From contig CAMJBT010000013.1 of assembly GCA_946403965.1 (NCBI GenBank), positions 1-58,633 of the forward strand: a stretch of DNA of 58,633 nucleotides, in the 5' to 3' direction. The DNA is from an uncultured Pseudobutyrivibrio sp. Lineage in GTDB: Bacteria > Bacillota > Clostridia > Lachnospirales > Lachnospiraceae. A program made the position numbers and the translations under genes. Position 1 is the stretch's first letter, and every line of letters begins with the position of its first letter. Below the pieces are notes generated by a model that did no database searches, was not told the DNA's origin, and saw only the letters and a list, made by a program, of their open reading frames with translations. Below, one piece after another: positions 25,357 through 34,002 of the stretch.

Positions 25357-26472
25357 TTAATTATTTATATTTGACTTGATAATGTCGCATATCTTTTCAA
25401 CATTTTCAAGCTCCAAATCTGTATATAAAGGCAATGTAAGAACCTGATGAGAAATCTTTAATGATACAGGTACATCAGCTTTGTAACCAGAATCCTTATA
25501 GCAATTAAATTCACTTGTAATTGGGTAGAAATACTTTCGAGAATGAATGTGATTCTCGGCAAGCAAATCGGACAGCTCGTCTCTATTCATACCATATACT
25601 TCTGGATCAACAAAAATAGGACAGTATGTGTAATTGAGTTTAAGCGCCTTTTCATCATACTGGAGAAGTTTGATACCTGGGATGTCCTTAAGATGTTCTC
25701 TATAGTAATCGTAAAGTTCTTTGCGCTTAAGTCTGTTTTCCTCAAAATGCTTGAGATTGCACAGACCCATCACAGCGGAAAATTCGTTCATTTTTGCATT
25801 GGCACCAACAAATTCAACATTTTCTTCATCCATGATTCCGAAATTGTGAAGTTGGTAAACCTTTGTTAGTGTAGCTGTGTCATGAACAACAGCAAGGCCA
25901 CCTTCAATTGTATTGAAGGCCTTTGTAGCATGGAAACTAAGCATCGAAGCATCGCCGTACTTAACAAGATTTTTGCCGTTATATGTCTCCCCAAAAGCAT
26001 GGGCTGCATCGTAAATAACCTTTAGGTTGTGCTTCTTTGCAATAGCTTCGATTTTTTCTACATCGCAAGCCATTCCATATACATGTACAGCTACAATAGC
26101 TGTAGTTTTATCTGTAATTAACTCTTCGATTTTGTCTGGATCAATTGTGCAATCGCTTTCACGTATATCGCAAAATACTGGAGTGAGACCATTTCTAACA
26201 ATTGCATGTGTTGTAGATGCAAATGTAAAAGGTGTAGTAATAACTTCTCCCGAAAGCTCCATTGCCTGAAGTGTCATTTCAAGAGCCATATGACCATTGC
26301 ACATAGGAAGGCAATGGTTTGTGTTTAGGAACCCCATCAGCTCAACCATAAGCTGTCTTGTATATTTACCTGTATTGGTAAGCTGATGTGTCTCCCAAAT
26401 ATCTTTTAAATATTCTATATATTCCTCCATTGGTGGAAGAACAGGTTTTGTGACATAAATTTCCTGGCTCAT
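25357..26472 (-). CDS. DegT/DnrJ/EryC1 family sugar aminotransferase
   Basis: A 371-residue PLP enzyme that usually transfers an amino group from glutamate to a keto-sugar nucleotide. The PLP aspartate lies in YDAAHAFG (Asp155), and the PLP lysine in SFHATKAFNTIEGG (Lys184). The N-terminus PVLPPMEEYIEYLKDIWE resembles VioA/FdtB-type enzymes, which act on dTDP-4-keto-6-deoxyhexoses. No dTDP-sugar synthesis gene is in the window, so the substrate must come from elsewhere or be different. It is followed by WbqC 13 bases downstream. AGGAG precedes the ATG. Confidence 0.93.
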   Translation of the reverse strand: MSQEIYVTKPVLPPMEEYIEYLKDIWETHQLTNTGKYTRQLMVELMGFLNTNHCLPMCNGHMALEMTLQAMELSGEVITTPFTFASTTHAIVRNGLTPVFCDIRESDCTIDPDKIEELITDKTTAIVAVHVYGMACDVEKIEAIAKKHNLKVIYDAAHAFGETYNGKNLVKYGDASMLSFHATKAFNTIEGGLAVVHDTATLTKVYQLHNFGIMDEENVEFVGANAKMNEFSAVMGLCNLKHFEENRLKRKELYDYYREHLKDIPGIKLLQYDEKALKLNYTYCPIFVDPEVYGMNRDELSDLLAENHIHSRKYFYPITSEFNCYKDSGYKADVPVSLKISHQVLTLPLYTDLELENVEKICDIIKSNINN

Positions 26473-26481
26473 TTCTAACTC

Positions 26482-28248
26482 CTAGAACTCATTCATTAAT
26501 TGCTGAATTTCAGCATCATTTATAACTGTAACCTTTGTGTCGCTAATTCTATAAACACGGTCGCAAGCTGAAAGTACACTTGGACGATGTGTTGTAAGAA
26601 TGCAGGTTCTCTTTGTATCTTTCTTCATAAGATTGCTTAAAACCTTACGCTCTGTAGCAACATCAAGAGCTGAAGTAGCTTCATCCATAAGAAGGATTGG
26701 AGTCTTTCTAAGAATAGCTCTTGCAATTGCAAGTCTCTGATTCTGACCTTCAGAGAAGCCAATTCCACTTTCACCGATGTTGTGATTGATTCCATCAGGA
26801 AGCTTCTGGACGAAGTCGTAAGCACATGCCTGCTTCAAAGCATCGATAATTTCTTCATCTGTGGCATCAGGTGCAATGAGAAGCATATTCTCACGAATAG
26901 TACCTGAAAGCATTGTGTTTCCTTGTGGCACATAGGCGATAAGAGAACGTGTCTCTGTTGAGAATGAGTACTTCTCTCCAGATGCATCTGGAAGCTGTGC
27001 ATAAACATCGCCGCTACCAGCCTTAAGAATACCAAGAAGAAGTCGAAGCATTGTTGTCTTTCCTTCACCTGAAGGTCCAACCAACGCAATAATCTCACCT
27101 GGGTGCGCCTCAAGATGTACCTGATTGAATATCTGACGACCAGTCTTATAAGCAAAACTCATATCATCTACGTTTACAGATACACCAGTCTTGTCTGTTT
27201 CAGCTGCAAACTTTTCGAATGCTGCAGTCTCCACAAGCTTTTCATCATTGATATTGATAACCTCACGTACACGCTCAATTGCAACTGTAAGCTGAAGTGA
27301 GATTGGAATCTGCTGAAGAAGTGCCTTACCAGCAACTGCAATTCTGTAAGCCATCATTATTACAACAGTCAGTGCTCCAAATGTCATAACACCACTGTTT
27401 ACTCTATAAAATGCCCAGCCGATACAGATAATTCCTGACAAAATACCTGAAAGGTAAGTAACAATCCAAGACATAAGTGAGTAGAAGTTTGACTTCATAT
27501 CAGCCTTGTATCTTTCTTCCTCAAGAGCCTTGATTCTTCCATAAAACTCATCTGCCAAGCCGAAAGCCTTTACTGCCTGAATATTGTGGAAAGACTCCTT
27601 GTTGTATGCAGTCTCTCTACTTTCGATTTTTCTGATTTCTGCCTGAGAACCATAAATCTTGTTCATAAAGATTCTAGAAGAGAATGCAATGATTGGTGCA
27701 ATAATAAGTACCACTACTATCATGCTGGCATCGTTGTAAAGAATTACCGCAAGGGATGCAATAACCATCAATGATTGAGTAATAATTGTGGTAAGGAATA
27801 TTGTAACGTTCTGAGAAATAGTCTTTGAATCATTTGACATTCTGGTAATCAAATCACCTGAATGGAATGCTGTCAGCTCTTCCCAGTCAGCCTTTACAAC
27901 CTTGTTGAAAAGCTTCTTTACCATATCCGCTTGCATTGTATTGTAGTTCCAAGCAGCAAGACGGTTTGACGAAATGCTAAGGAATGCATTTGCAATAAAC
28001 AATAAGATATAGAACATTCCCATTGCGATAACCTTCTGGGAATTCTTTTCGATTGCAAAATCTACGATATTTCCGACCTTGTAAGTGATAAGGAAATCAA
28101 CAGCAAGACGAAGTGTCTCTGCAAGTGCATAAAGCAAGATTCGTCCCATATACATCTTGTAGAAGGAAAATACCCATTTAAGATTATGGTACAGTCTCCC
28201 AATTATTCCATCTTTGTAATTTAATACCTTTGACTTATACTTATTCAA
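26482..28248 (-). CDS. ABC exporter, fused membrane and ATPase domains
   Basis: A 588-residue half-transporter of the MsbA/PglK type. About six membrane helices (roughly 33-325) precede the ATPase domain with Walker A GPSGEGKT (391-398), signature FSEGQNQRLAIARA (a variant of LSGGQ) and Walker B ILLMDEATSALD. In a glycan locus it may flip a lipid-linked oligosaccharide or export a glycolipid; transport of a small molecule or peptide cannot be excluded. It starts with TTG, six bases after GAGGAG. The locus also encodes a Wzx flippase, so two export routes exist. Confidence 0.9.
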   Translation of the reverse strand: MNKYKSKVLNYKDGIIGRLYHNLKWVFSFYKMYMGRILLYALAETLRLAVDFLITYKVGNIVDFAIEKNSQKVIAMGMFYILLFIANAFLSISSNRLAAWNYNTMQADMVKKLFNKVVKADWEELTAFHSGDLITRMSNDSKTISQNVTIFLTTIITQSLMVIASLAVILYNDASMIVVVLIIAPIIAFSSRIFMNKIYGSQAEIRKIESRETAYNKESFHNIQAVKAFGLADEFYGRIKALEEERYKADMKSNFYSLMSWIVTYLSGILSGIICIGWAFYRVNSGVMTFGALTVVIMMAYRIAVAGKALLQQIPISLQLTVAIERVREVININDEKLVETAAFEKFAAETDKTGVSVNVDDMSFAYKTGRQIFNQVHLEAHPGEIIALVGPSGEGKTTMLRLLLGILKAGSGDVYAQLPDASGEKYSFSTETRSLIAYVPQGNTMLSGTIRENMLLIAPDATDEEIIDALKQACAYDFVQKLPDGINHNIGESGIGFSEGQNQRLAIARAILRKTPILLMDEATSALDVATERKVLSNLMKKDTKRTCILTTHRPSVLSACDRVYRISDTKVTVINDAEIQQLMNEF

Positions 28249-28271
28249 AACAATCTCCTCGTATATAAAAT

Positions 28272-29159
28272 TTATATATTTTTTAAAAGCTCATCCACAA
28301 GCTTGGGTTGATTTTCATAGCAAATTTTTCTAGCGAAAAGCTTATGTGATGACTTTAACTGTTCTATATCAGAATAAACAAATTCGTATGGACTTCCTCT
28401 TTCCCAGTCAATTTCTCTGATTATCTCATGGGCAATCTTTTCTTTGAATCTGGAATTGTAGGCAATAGTCTGGATAAAAAACTCATCTGGTCCATCTGTA
28501 AATCTGAACAATTTGGCAATCAGCTTGCGTTTTGATAATACGTACCTTGCCAAATCATCGGTAATGGAAAACCATTGGTCTCCCTTAACAAACTCAATAT
28601 CAGAATATCTTTTTGTCCTGTCAGTCCCATTGGCACGCTGACGATCCTGATATCTTAGGTTAAACATTCTAAGCTTTCTAAGAAGTTTTTTATCAAATGT
28701 CTTACCTTCAAAATCTGCTCTACCAAGTATCCGCATAAATGGATAATAGTATTTTACCTTTGAAAGATATTCTCTGCCTCCATCACCATTTTTAAAATAG
28801 GTGACATATTCTAAATCCTTATCTTTAAAATATTCATGGATGTAATCCTGTGTCTTCAAAGGGAAATCGACACCTGATAGCAAATGATAGTACTGATATT
28901 TATCAGTGCTTGTTGCCATAGCAAGAAGATCTAGCTCACACTTCACAATACTGGTATGGCCCCAAAATATCTTTTTCCTAGGAGCTAAAAATATGCCAGA
29001 TTTTTTGACGTAGCCTCGAATCAGATTGAAATCAAAATCCTTAGCCTTTTTGTCTACATGCAAATATATGTCATTTCTTTCATCGTCTATAGCTTCAAGC
29101 AATCGGGCCAGTGACTTGAAATTGCTGTGAGCCATTATCAAATATGCATGCTTTGCCAC
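28272..29159 (-). CDS. Core-2/I-branching-type glycosyltransferase (GT14)
   Basis: A 295-residue transferase of family 14, related to animal beta-1,6-N-acetylglucosaminyltransferases and plant and bacterial homologues. Typical blocks are AYLIMAHSNFKSLARLLEAI, DIYLHVDKKA, YYHLLSGVDFPLKTQDYI and KGDQWFSIT. It has no signal anchor, unlike eukaryotic members, so it should act in the cytoplasm on a precursor, perhaps creating a branch. It starts with GTG behind AAGGAG. Donor is uncertain; GlcNAc or xylose are family precedents. Confidence 0.88.
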   Translation of the reverse strand: MAKHAYLIMAHSNFKSLARLLEAIDDERNDIYLHVDKKAKDFDFNLIRGYVKKSGIFLAPRKKIFWGHTSIVKCELDLLAMATSTDKYQYYHLLSGVDFPLKTQDYIHEYFKDKDLEYVTYFKNGDGGREYLSKVKYYYPFMRILGRADFEGKTFDKKLLRKLRMFNLRYQDRQRANGTDRTKRYSDIEFVKGDQWFSITDDLARYVLSKRKLIAKLFRFTDGPDEFFIQTIAYNSRFKEKIAHEIIREIDWERGSPYEFVYSDIEQLKSSHKLFARKICYENQPKLVDELLKNI

Positions 29160-29168
29160 ATTCTCTCC

Positions 29169-30251
29169 TTATGGCATCCGCCATTTTTCTATGGCCGGAC
29201 GTCTTCTAATCAAACGATAAATATTGTAAACCTTAAGGTAAAGCTTACCCAAAGGGTTGTTAACTAAATATGTGTGTATATATAATCCAAAATGATAGAG
29301 AAGATTTTCCTTCTCTGGCGAATAAAAGCTCTTGAAATCAGCTTTGTGCATCATCGCTTCAGATAACCACTTTTTATAAAATTCTCCACCATACTTTTTC
29401 GCCACCTGAAGTGCATCCTTAGCCGTATATCCTCGGCTGCTGCTAATCATTAGCTTGTAAAATATTGGATAAAAATATCTGTCAGAATCGACTCCCATCA
29501 CTTGGCTGAAAACTGGATAAAAGCCCTGAACAAGCTTTAGTCTTTCTTTGAACGCTCTATCCAAATCGCCACTTTGTCCCATAGCAGATGTAGATCTAAT
29601 TCGATAATAATACAATCTGTCTTTGACACAAAGAATATTGTCCGCGTATAAACTATAGCATAGGTTAAACTCTAAATCTTCACCAATATGACAGTCCTCT
29701 AGGAACCTTATGTGGTACTTTTTTATTATAGAAACTTTAAAAAGCTTGAAACATGCCTCGTAACCAATTTTATAATCCAACAAAGGATTTATTATCAACT
29801 CGGCTTTTTTATCATTGGTGGAAATATCCACCATGCCTTCCATGAATTCAAAATCTTCCAGTGGCTGTCCTTTTTCATCCACCCTATGATATTGAAATGC
29901 CACCCAATCAGCAGCATTCTGCTCCATGGTATGTACTAGCGTTTCCACAGCTTCTGGTGCAATATAATCATCACTATCAACAAACTGAATATACTCACCC
30001 TTAGCTTCCAAAAGTGCAAAATTCCTTGTGGCAGACACACCTGAATTATCTCTGCGATATGTTCGGAATCTAGAATCCCTTGAAGCTATCTTTAAAATAT
30101 GATCCCAAGTCGAATCCTTTGAACCGTCATCCACCACAATTGCTTCCCAATTTGAATAAGTTTGAGCCAGGATGGATTCAAGACATTCATCTATATAATT
30201 TTCAACGTTGTATGCCGGAATAATAATCGACACCAGCTTTTGATTTCCCAT
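29169..30251 (-). CDS. Family 2 glycosyltransferase
   Basis: A 360-residue GT-A transferase: VSIIIPAYNVENYIDECLES, then VVDDGSKDSTWD and the metal site QFVDSDDYIAPEA. The longer C-terminal part (about 200-360) is helical and basic (IRRRPAIEKWRMP), probably membrane-associating. The SDDY form is common in capsule transferases for galactose, glucose or their N-acetyl forms, but the donor is not readable. It lies in the middle of a run of transferase genes. Confidence 0.88.
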   Translation of the reverse strand: MGNQKLVSIIIPAYNVENYIDECLESILAQTYSNWEAIVVDDGSKDSTWDHILKIASRDSRFRTYRRDNSGVSATRNFALLEAKGEYIQFVDSDDYIAPEAVETLVHTMEQNAADWVAFQYHRVDEKGQPLEDFEFMEGMVDISTNDKKAELIINPLLDYKIGYEACFKLFKVSIIKKYHIRFLEDCHIGEDLEFNLCYSLYADNILCVKDRLYYYRIRSTSAMGQSGDLDRAFKERLKLVQGFYPVFSQVMGVDSDRYFYPIFYKLMISSSRGYTAKDALQVAKKYGGEFYKKWLSEAMMHKADFKSFYSPEKENLLYHFGLYIHTYLVNNPLGKLYLKVYNIYRLIRRRPAIEKWRMP

Positions 30252-30275
30252 AACGTAGATTCCCCAAAATCTATA

Positions 30276-31235
30276 TTAAATATTTGCAAAGAATTTGCAG
30301 AAAAGCTTTGGAGCCTTTTCAAAAAGACTGTATTTTATCTGTTGTTTGCTTGTGAGAATGTGCTTATAGTTTGCAAAAAGCTTCACAAACATCTCCTTTG
30401 ATGCACGCTTCATTTCTTCATCACCAGCCTTGTAATACTGAGCCAGTTTAAGAAGTGCCCACTTTAGAGTGGTGTTTGCAAACTCCATCTCTCCATGCTC
30501 AACAGCTTTTACAATTCTGTCCTCGTAGGCATCAACACCATGTAAGTGCTTAATATCGCCCTGATTATCCTTGCCTGTGATACTTTCACTGTTGATTCTG
30601 TAAATATAATTCTTTTCAGGAACAAATACCGCTTTGTCCATATCAAAGATGATGTTGTTTATCATAAACTCATCCTCGTGGATAAGTCCATGTTCAAACC
30701 TATGCTCTGTGAATATTTCTCGCTTGTACATTTTATTCCAAGCCACAACCATGATTACATACTCTCTGGCGATAGGATTAGAAAGCCATTGTCTACAATC
30801 TGCAGCACTGAGGATTCTTCTTTCGTTAATTGGTGCTTCCGAATCTGCCAGTCTGGAAGATGCTATATCACACATAGCAAAATCAGCTCCTGTTTCATCC
30901 ATAGCAGTCACAAAATCCTTCACATAATTTTCAGTGACAAAATCATCGGAATCTATAAAGCAAATAAACTGACCCTTTGCCACATCAAGTCCACTGTTTC
31001 TTGCAGCTGAAAGACCTCCGTTTGCCTGATGTATAACTGATATTCGTAAGTCCTTCTTTGCCCATTCATCGCAAATCATTCCACTGGAATCTGTTGATCC
31101 ATCATCCACAAGAATCATTTCAAAGTTCTCATAAGTCTGTTCCAGAATAGAAGTGATGCAATGCTCCAAAAAACTTTCTACATTGTATACAGGTACTATA
31201 ATTGATATTAATTCTGAGTTGTTATTTGTGTTCAA
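30276..31235 (-). CDS. Family 2 glycosyltransferase (TTG start)
   Basis: A 319-residue GT-A transferase: LISIIVPVYNVESFLEHCIT, LVDDGSTDSSGMICDEWA and CFIDSDDFVTENYV. The start is a TTG at 31235, five bases after GGAG; there is no ATG before the first conserved strand. The C-terminal half is helical with several Lys/Phe clusters. It overlaps nothing and is eight bases from the GT32 gene. Donor unknown. Confidence 0.87.
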   Translation of the reverse strand: MNTNNNSELISIIVPVYNVESFLEHCITSILEQTYENFEMILVDDGSTDSSGMICDEWAKKDLRISVIHQANGGLSAARNSGLDVAKGQFICFIDSDDFVTENYVKDFVTAMDETGADFAMCDIASSRLADSEAPINERRILSAADCRQWLSNPIAREYVIMVVAWNKMYKREIFTEHRFEHGLIHEDEFMINNIIFDMDKAVFVPEKNYIYRINSESITGKDNQGDIKHLHGVDAYEDRIVKAVEHGEMEFANTTLKWALLKLAQYYKAGDEEMKRASKEMFVKLFANYKHILTSKQQIKYSLFEKAPKLFCKFFANI

Positions 31236-31243
31236 ACCTGCTC

Positions 31244-31978
31244 CTACTTTCCTTTTATCTTATCTTTCAATTCCATGAGACCAGCGAAAGCCACCTGGCC
31301 CTTTTCCTCGCCCAAGAGTCTATTGAGACCTCTCATGACTGCTATATATTTCTTGCCACTCTTCCCATGCCAACTTCCTTCGAAGTGATGAATAGAGTAA
31401 GTATTTTCTGTTACTTTAATACGGCCGGTAGCCCAGTTTTTTGGACAAAAAAAATCTATGGGATAAATTTCTACCCCATCTACGTTTTGACGGCTGCCGT
31501 CCAATTTAAGTCCATGGGCAAGAAGCGTTTTCGTTCTAAGCTTAGGACTTTCGATATATTCTAATGATTCATCATAAACCTGAAGCATCTCTTTGAAAAC
31601 TGGATGATTTGGTTCGCAACCAAACCCCTGGCCATCGTTTACAAGATTTGGACGTTCAAATCCAATAAATGCATGATTAGATAGCAAGTCATCAAAGCTT
31701 TTCAATATTTCTACGTCTGTATCCAGATATATTCCACCATGTTCTACCAAAACATCAATTCTAGCGTAATCTGATACAAACGCCCATTTTTTATCTAAAT
31801 AAGCATGTTCCATAAATGGATGCTTATGAATGTCATAGTTTTCTTCATTCCATTCAATTATTTCATAGTCAGAACAATTCCTCTTCCAGGAATCAATCAT
31901 CTTCAAAACCTTTGCTGGCTTTGGAGCATTGCCAAACCAAAAATAATGAATTTTTTTCGGTATCAAAGTTTCACTCAT
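31244..31978 (-). CDS. Family 32 glycosyltransferase (DXD capsular type)
   Basis: A 244-residue protein of the DXD-containing sugar-transferase group (GT32), like OCH1 and capsule mannosyl- or galactosyltransferases. It starts IPKKIHYFWFGNAPKPAKVL, has WAFVSDYARIDVLVEHGGIY and the catalytic LDTDVEI. Length is typical for bacterial members. GAGGAAG precedes the ATG. It is the first gene of its minus-strand run and is divergent, at 48 bases, from the plus-strand GT2 gene, so the short gap must hold signals for both or it depends on read-through. Confidence 0.88.
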   Translation of the reverse strand: MSETLIPKKIHYFWFGNAPKPAKVLKMIDSWKRNCSDYEIIEWNEENYDIHKHPFMEHAYLDKKWAFVSDYARIDVLVEHGGIYLDTDVEILKSFDDLLSNHAFIGFERPNLVNDGQGFGCEPNHPVFKEMLQVYDESLEYIESPKLRTKTLLAHGLKLDGSRQNVDGVEIYPIDFFCPKNWATGRIKVTENTYSIHHFEGSWHGKSGKKYIAVMRGLNRLLGEEKGQVAFAGLMELKDKIKGK

Positions 31979-31991
31979 TATCTTCCTCTTG

Positions 31992-32020
31992 TTGCTTTAA
32001 ATGTAAATGAAATCTATAAT
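31992..32020 (+). promoter_or_regulatory. Promoter of the leaderless GT2 gene
   Basis: Plus strand TTGCTT (31992-31997), a 17-base spacer and perfect TATAAT (32015-32020) end six bases before the ATG at 32027. The expected transcription start falls on or next to the A of the start codon. Confidence 0.65.
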
Positions 32021-32026
32021 CAAAAT

Positions 32027-32953
32027 ATGAAGAAATCAATTACAACAATAATTCCATTTTTTAATAGTGGCACCGACATCAAAAATATGTTAGACAGTAT
32101 CTTAAATGGCAGCACTCTGCCTTCGGAGCTTCTGCTCATTGATGACGGATCCACCGATGAATCAGTGGCCATCGCCAAGGAATATTCCAATCGTCATTCA
32201 TTTATAAAATATATTAAACAAAACCATGCCGGTGTATCCGCTGCAAGAAATCTTGGTATCGAATTGGCAACCAGCGAGTGGATCAGCTTTTTGGATGCTG
32301 ACGATTATATTGAGCCAAACACCTATGAACTTTTGCAGCAACACCTTACAGATGAAAGCATTGCAGGCTGTATCTATGGCTATTATACCGAAGTGGATGG
32401 GCTTTCAACGCCATATGTAGGCTTGTTTCCTACAGGTCTAACTTCAGATGAATTGCTTCAAGCAATGTATTCTGATGATAACATCAGAGGATTCCTACAC
32501 ACCAGACTTTTTAAAGCAAGTCTGGTTAAATCTCTTAGCTTCGATGGAAGCATCGGCATGTGCGAGGATTTGCTTTTTCAAACAAGTATGCTCACCAAGC
32601 ATCCAGATTTGAAATTTGCTTATATACCTGAGGCTTTATATCATTATGTGCAAAACCAGAGTTCTGCAACAAATAAGCTTGAATTTTACAAAGATGGCAT
32701 ATTTAAATACAAGCCAGCATTTGACGCAATTCGAAAAATGCTGCCAAAACAATATGTTGAAGACAGTTATTGCTCAATCCTTGAATACAGCATGTATCGT
32801 TTGCTAAAGGCTTATCAGGCAGGTGATTCCTCCGCCCTAGCGCAAATCAGAATGCTTCAAAAGGATTTGAAAGGTGCCAAACCATCAAAATCCAGCAAAC
32901 GCAGATTGGGATTTATGTATGCACCAGTTGTGTATGGAAAGCTGATGAGGTGA
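32027..32953 (+). CDS. Family 2 glycosyltransferase, lone plus-strand gene, probably leaderless
   Basis: A 308-residue GT-A transferase: MKKSITTIIPFFNSGTDIKN, LLIDDGSTDESVAI and SFLDADDYIEPNTYE. It is the only plus-strand gene among some twenty minus-strand ones in this stretch. The ATG at 32027 gives the normal GT2 start. It has no ribosome site, and a consensus promoter ends six bases before it, so the mRNA probably begins at the start codon. Its TGA abuts the stop codon of the convergent GT2 gene. Donor unknown. It may have been inserted into a once continuous operon. Confidence 0.87.
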   Translation: MKKSITTIIPFFNSGTDIKNMLDSILNGSTLPSELLLIDDGSTDESVAIAKEYSNRHSFIKYIKQNHAGVSAARNLGIELATSEWISFLDADDYIEPNTYELLQQHLTDESIAGCIYGYYTEVDGLSTPYVGLFPTGLTSDELLQAMYSDDNIRGFLHTRLFKASLVKSLSFDGSIGMCEDLLFQTSMLTKHPDLKFAYIPEALYHYVQNQSSATNKLEFYKDGIFKYKPAFDAIRKMLPKQYVEDSYCSILEYSMYRLLKAYQAGDSSALAQIRMLQKDLKGAKPSKSSKRRLGFMYAPVVYGKLMR

Positions 32954-32970
32954 TTAGCCCTTCATCAGCT
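32940..32970. terminator. Shared hairpin at two abutting convergent stop codons
   Basis: AGCTGATGA (32940-32948) pairs with TCATCAGCT (32962-32970), with GG/CC adding pairs inside. Both stop codons (TGA 32951-32953 on plus, TAA 32956-32954 on minus) sit in the loop. No T-run follows on either side, so termination strength is doubtful. Confidence 0.45.
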
Positions 32971-34000
32971 GGTAAATACCACGGAAAAAATAGAAAAATC
33001 TAAATGTTCCTGATCTCAAGCACACATATCTAAGTGTGCTTATTTTTTTTGCAGCATATACTTCTTTAAGAGTTGTTTGAAACTCTGTGGATTTAAGATT
33101 CTTTGAAAGCTTTTTCTTGATACTACAATTTTTGCTTCCATGTCGATATTCTTCGTACATGCTGGTAAGTCTACTTACCCAATCGGTAATGTAGATAGCC
33201 TTAACTACCAATATATTTTCTTCAGTAGCTCCTGGCTGAGCCTCTTCCCATTTAACAAATCTTCTGTAAAGATATTTTGTATCCTCCAAGTCATTGCAAT
33301 GATATGAGATAGAAAGGCTATCGCCACAACGCTTAACATAGTGATATAAGCATTTGTTTACAATGCCTATATTTCCTGGACTCTTTTCCAAATAATCAAG
33401 ATTGAACTTCAAGTCCTCACCAATGTTTATTTCATTATCAAAATAAATACCGTTTTCCTTTATCAAATTCAGGTCATAGCATTTATTTGTTACAAAGTTA
33501 AAAATCTTAAGCCATGCAAGGGTAGCCGCAGAAGCTCTAGATATAATATAGTTTTCACCCTCAACGAAGCCGTAAGCAGTCTCCAAAAGATGCTTTTTAT
33601 TTTTTATATTTTTGTTGTAAACATTATCATAAAACATTCCACAGCATATAAAGCTTATGTCAGTATTTTGCCATTCTTCTATAGCCCCTATAAAGCTTTC
33701 CGCTAAATCAGCCTCTGGATAATCGTCTGAATCAAAGAAGACAATATAATCACCTGTAGCAGCATTTATGCCTTCGTTTCGTGTTCTTGAAACGCCACTG
33801 TTACCATGTGTTATAACTTTAACTCTAGAATCTTTTTCAGCAAAAGATCTACAAACTGATAAAGTGTTATCAGTAGAGCCATCATCAACTACAATAATTT
33901 CCAAATCAGAGTATGTTTGAGCAATTGTAGCCTCCAGACAATTCCCTATGCAATTTCCTGCATTATATGCCGGTATTACTACCGATAATTTCTTTCCCAT
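32954..34000 (-). CDS. Family 2 glycosyltransferase
   Basis: A 348-residue GT-A transferase: KLSVVIPAYNAGNCIGNCLE, VVDDGSTDNTLSVC and YIVFFDSDDYPEAD. The C-terminal 150 residues are helical and Lys-rich (KKLSKNLKS). It is the last gene of the run that begins with the CpsC-like gene, two bases after the GT4-GT2 fusion gene. Its stop directly meets the stop of the plus-strand GT2 gene. Donor unknown. Confidence 0.88.
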   Translation of the reverse strand: MGKKLSVVIPAYNAGNCIGNCLEATIAQTYSDLEIIVVDDGSTDNTLSVCRSFAEKDSRVKVITHGNSGVSRTRNEGINAATGDYIVFFDSDDYPEADLAESFIGAIEEWQNTDISFICCGMFYDNVYNKNIKNKKHLLETAYGFVEGENYIISRASAATLAWLKIFNFVTNKCYDLNLIKENGIYFDNEINIGEDLKFNLDYLEKSPGNIGIVNKCLYHYVKRCGDSLSISYHCNDLEDTKYLYRRFVKWEEAQPGATEENILVVKAIYITDWVSRLTSMYEEYRHGSKNCSIKKKLSKNLKSTEFQTTLKEVYAAKKISTLRYVCLRSGTFRFFYFFRGIYQLMKG

Positions 34001-34002
34001 GT

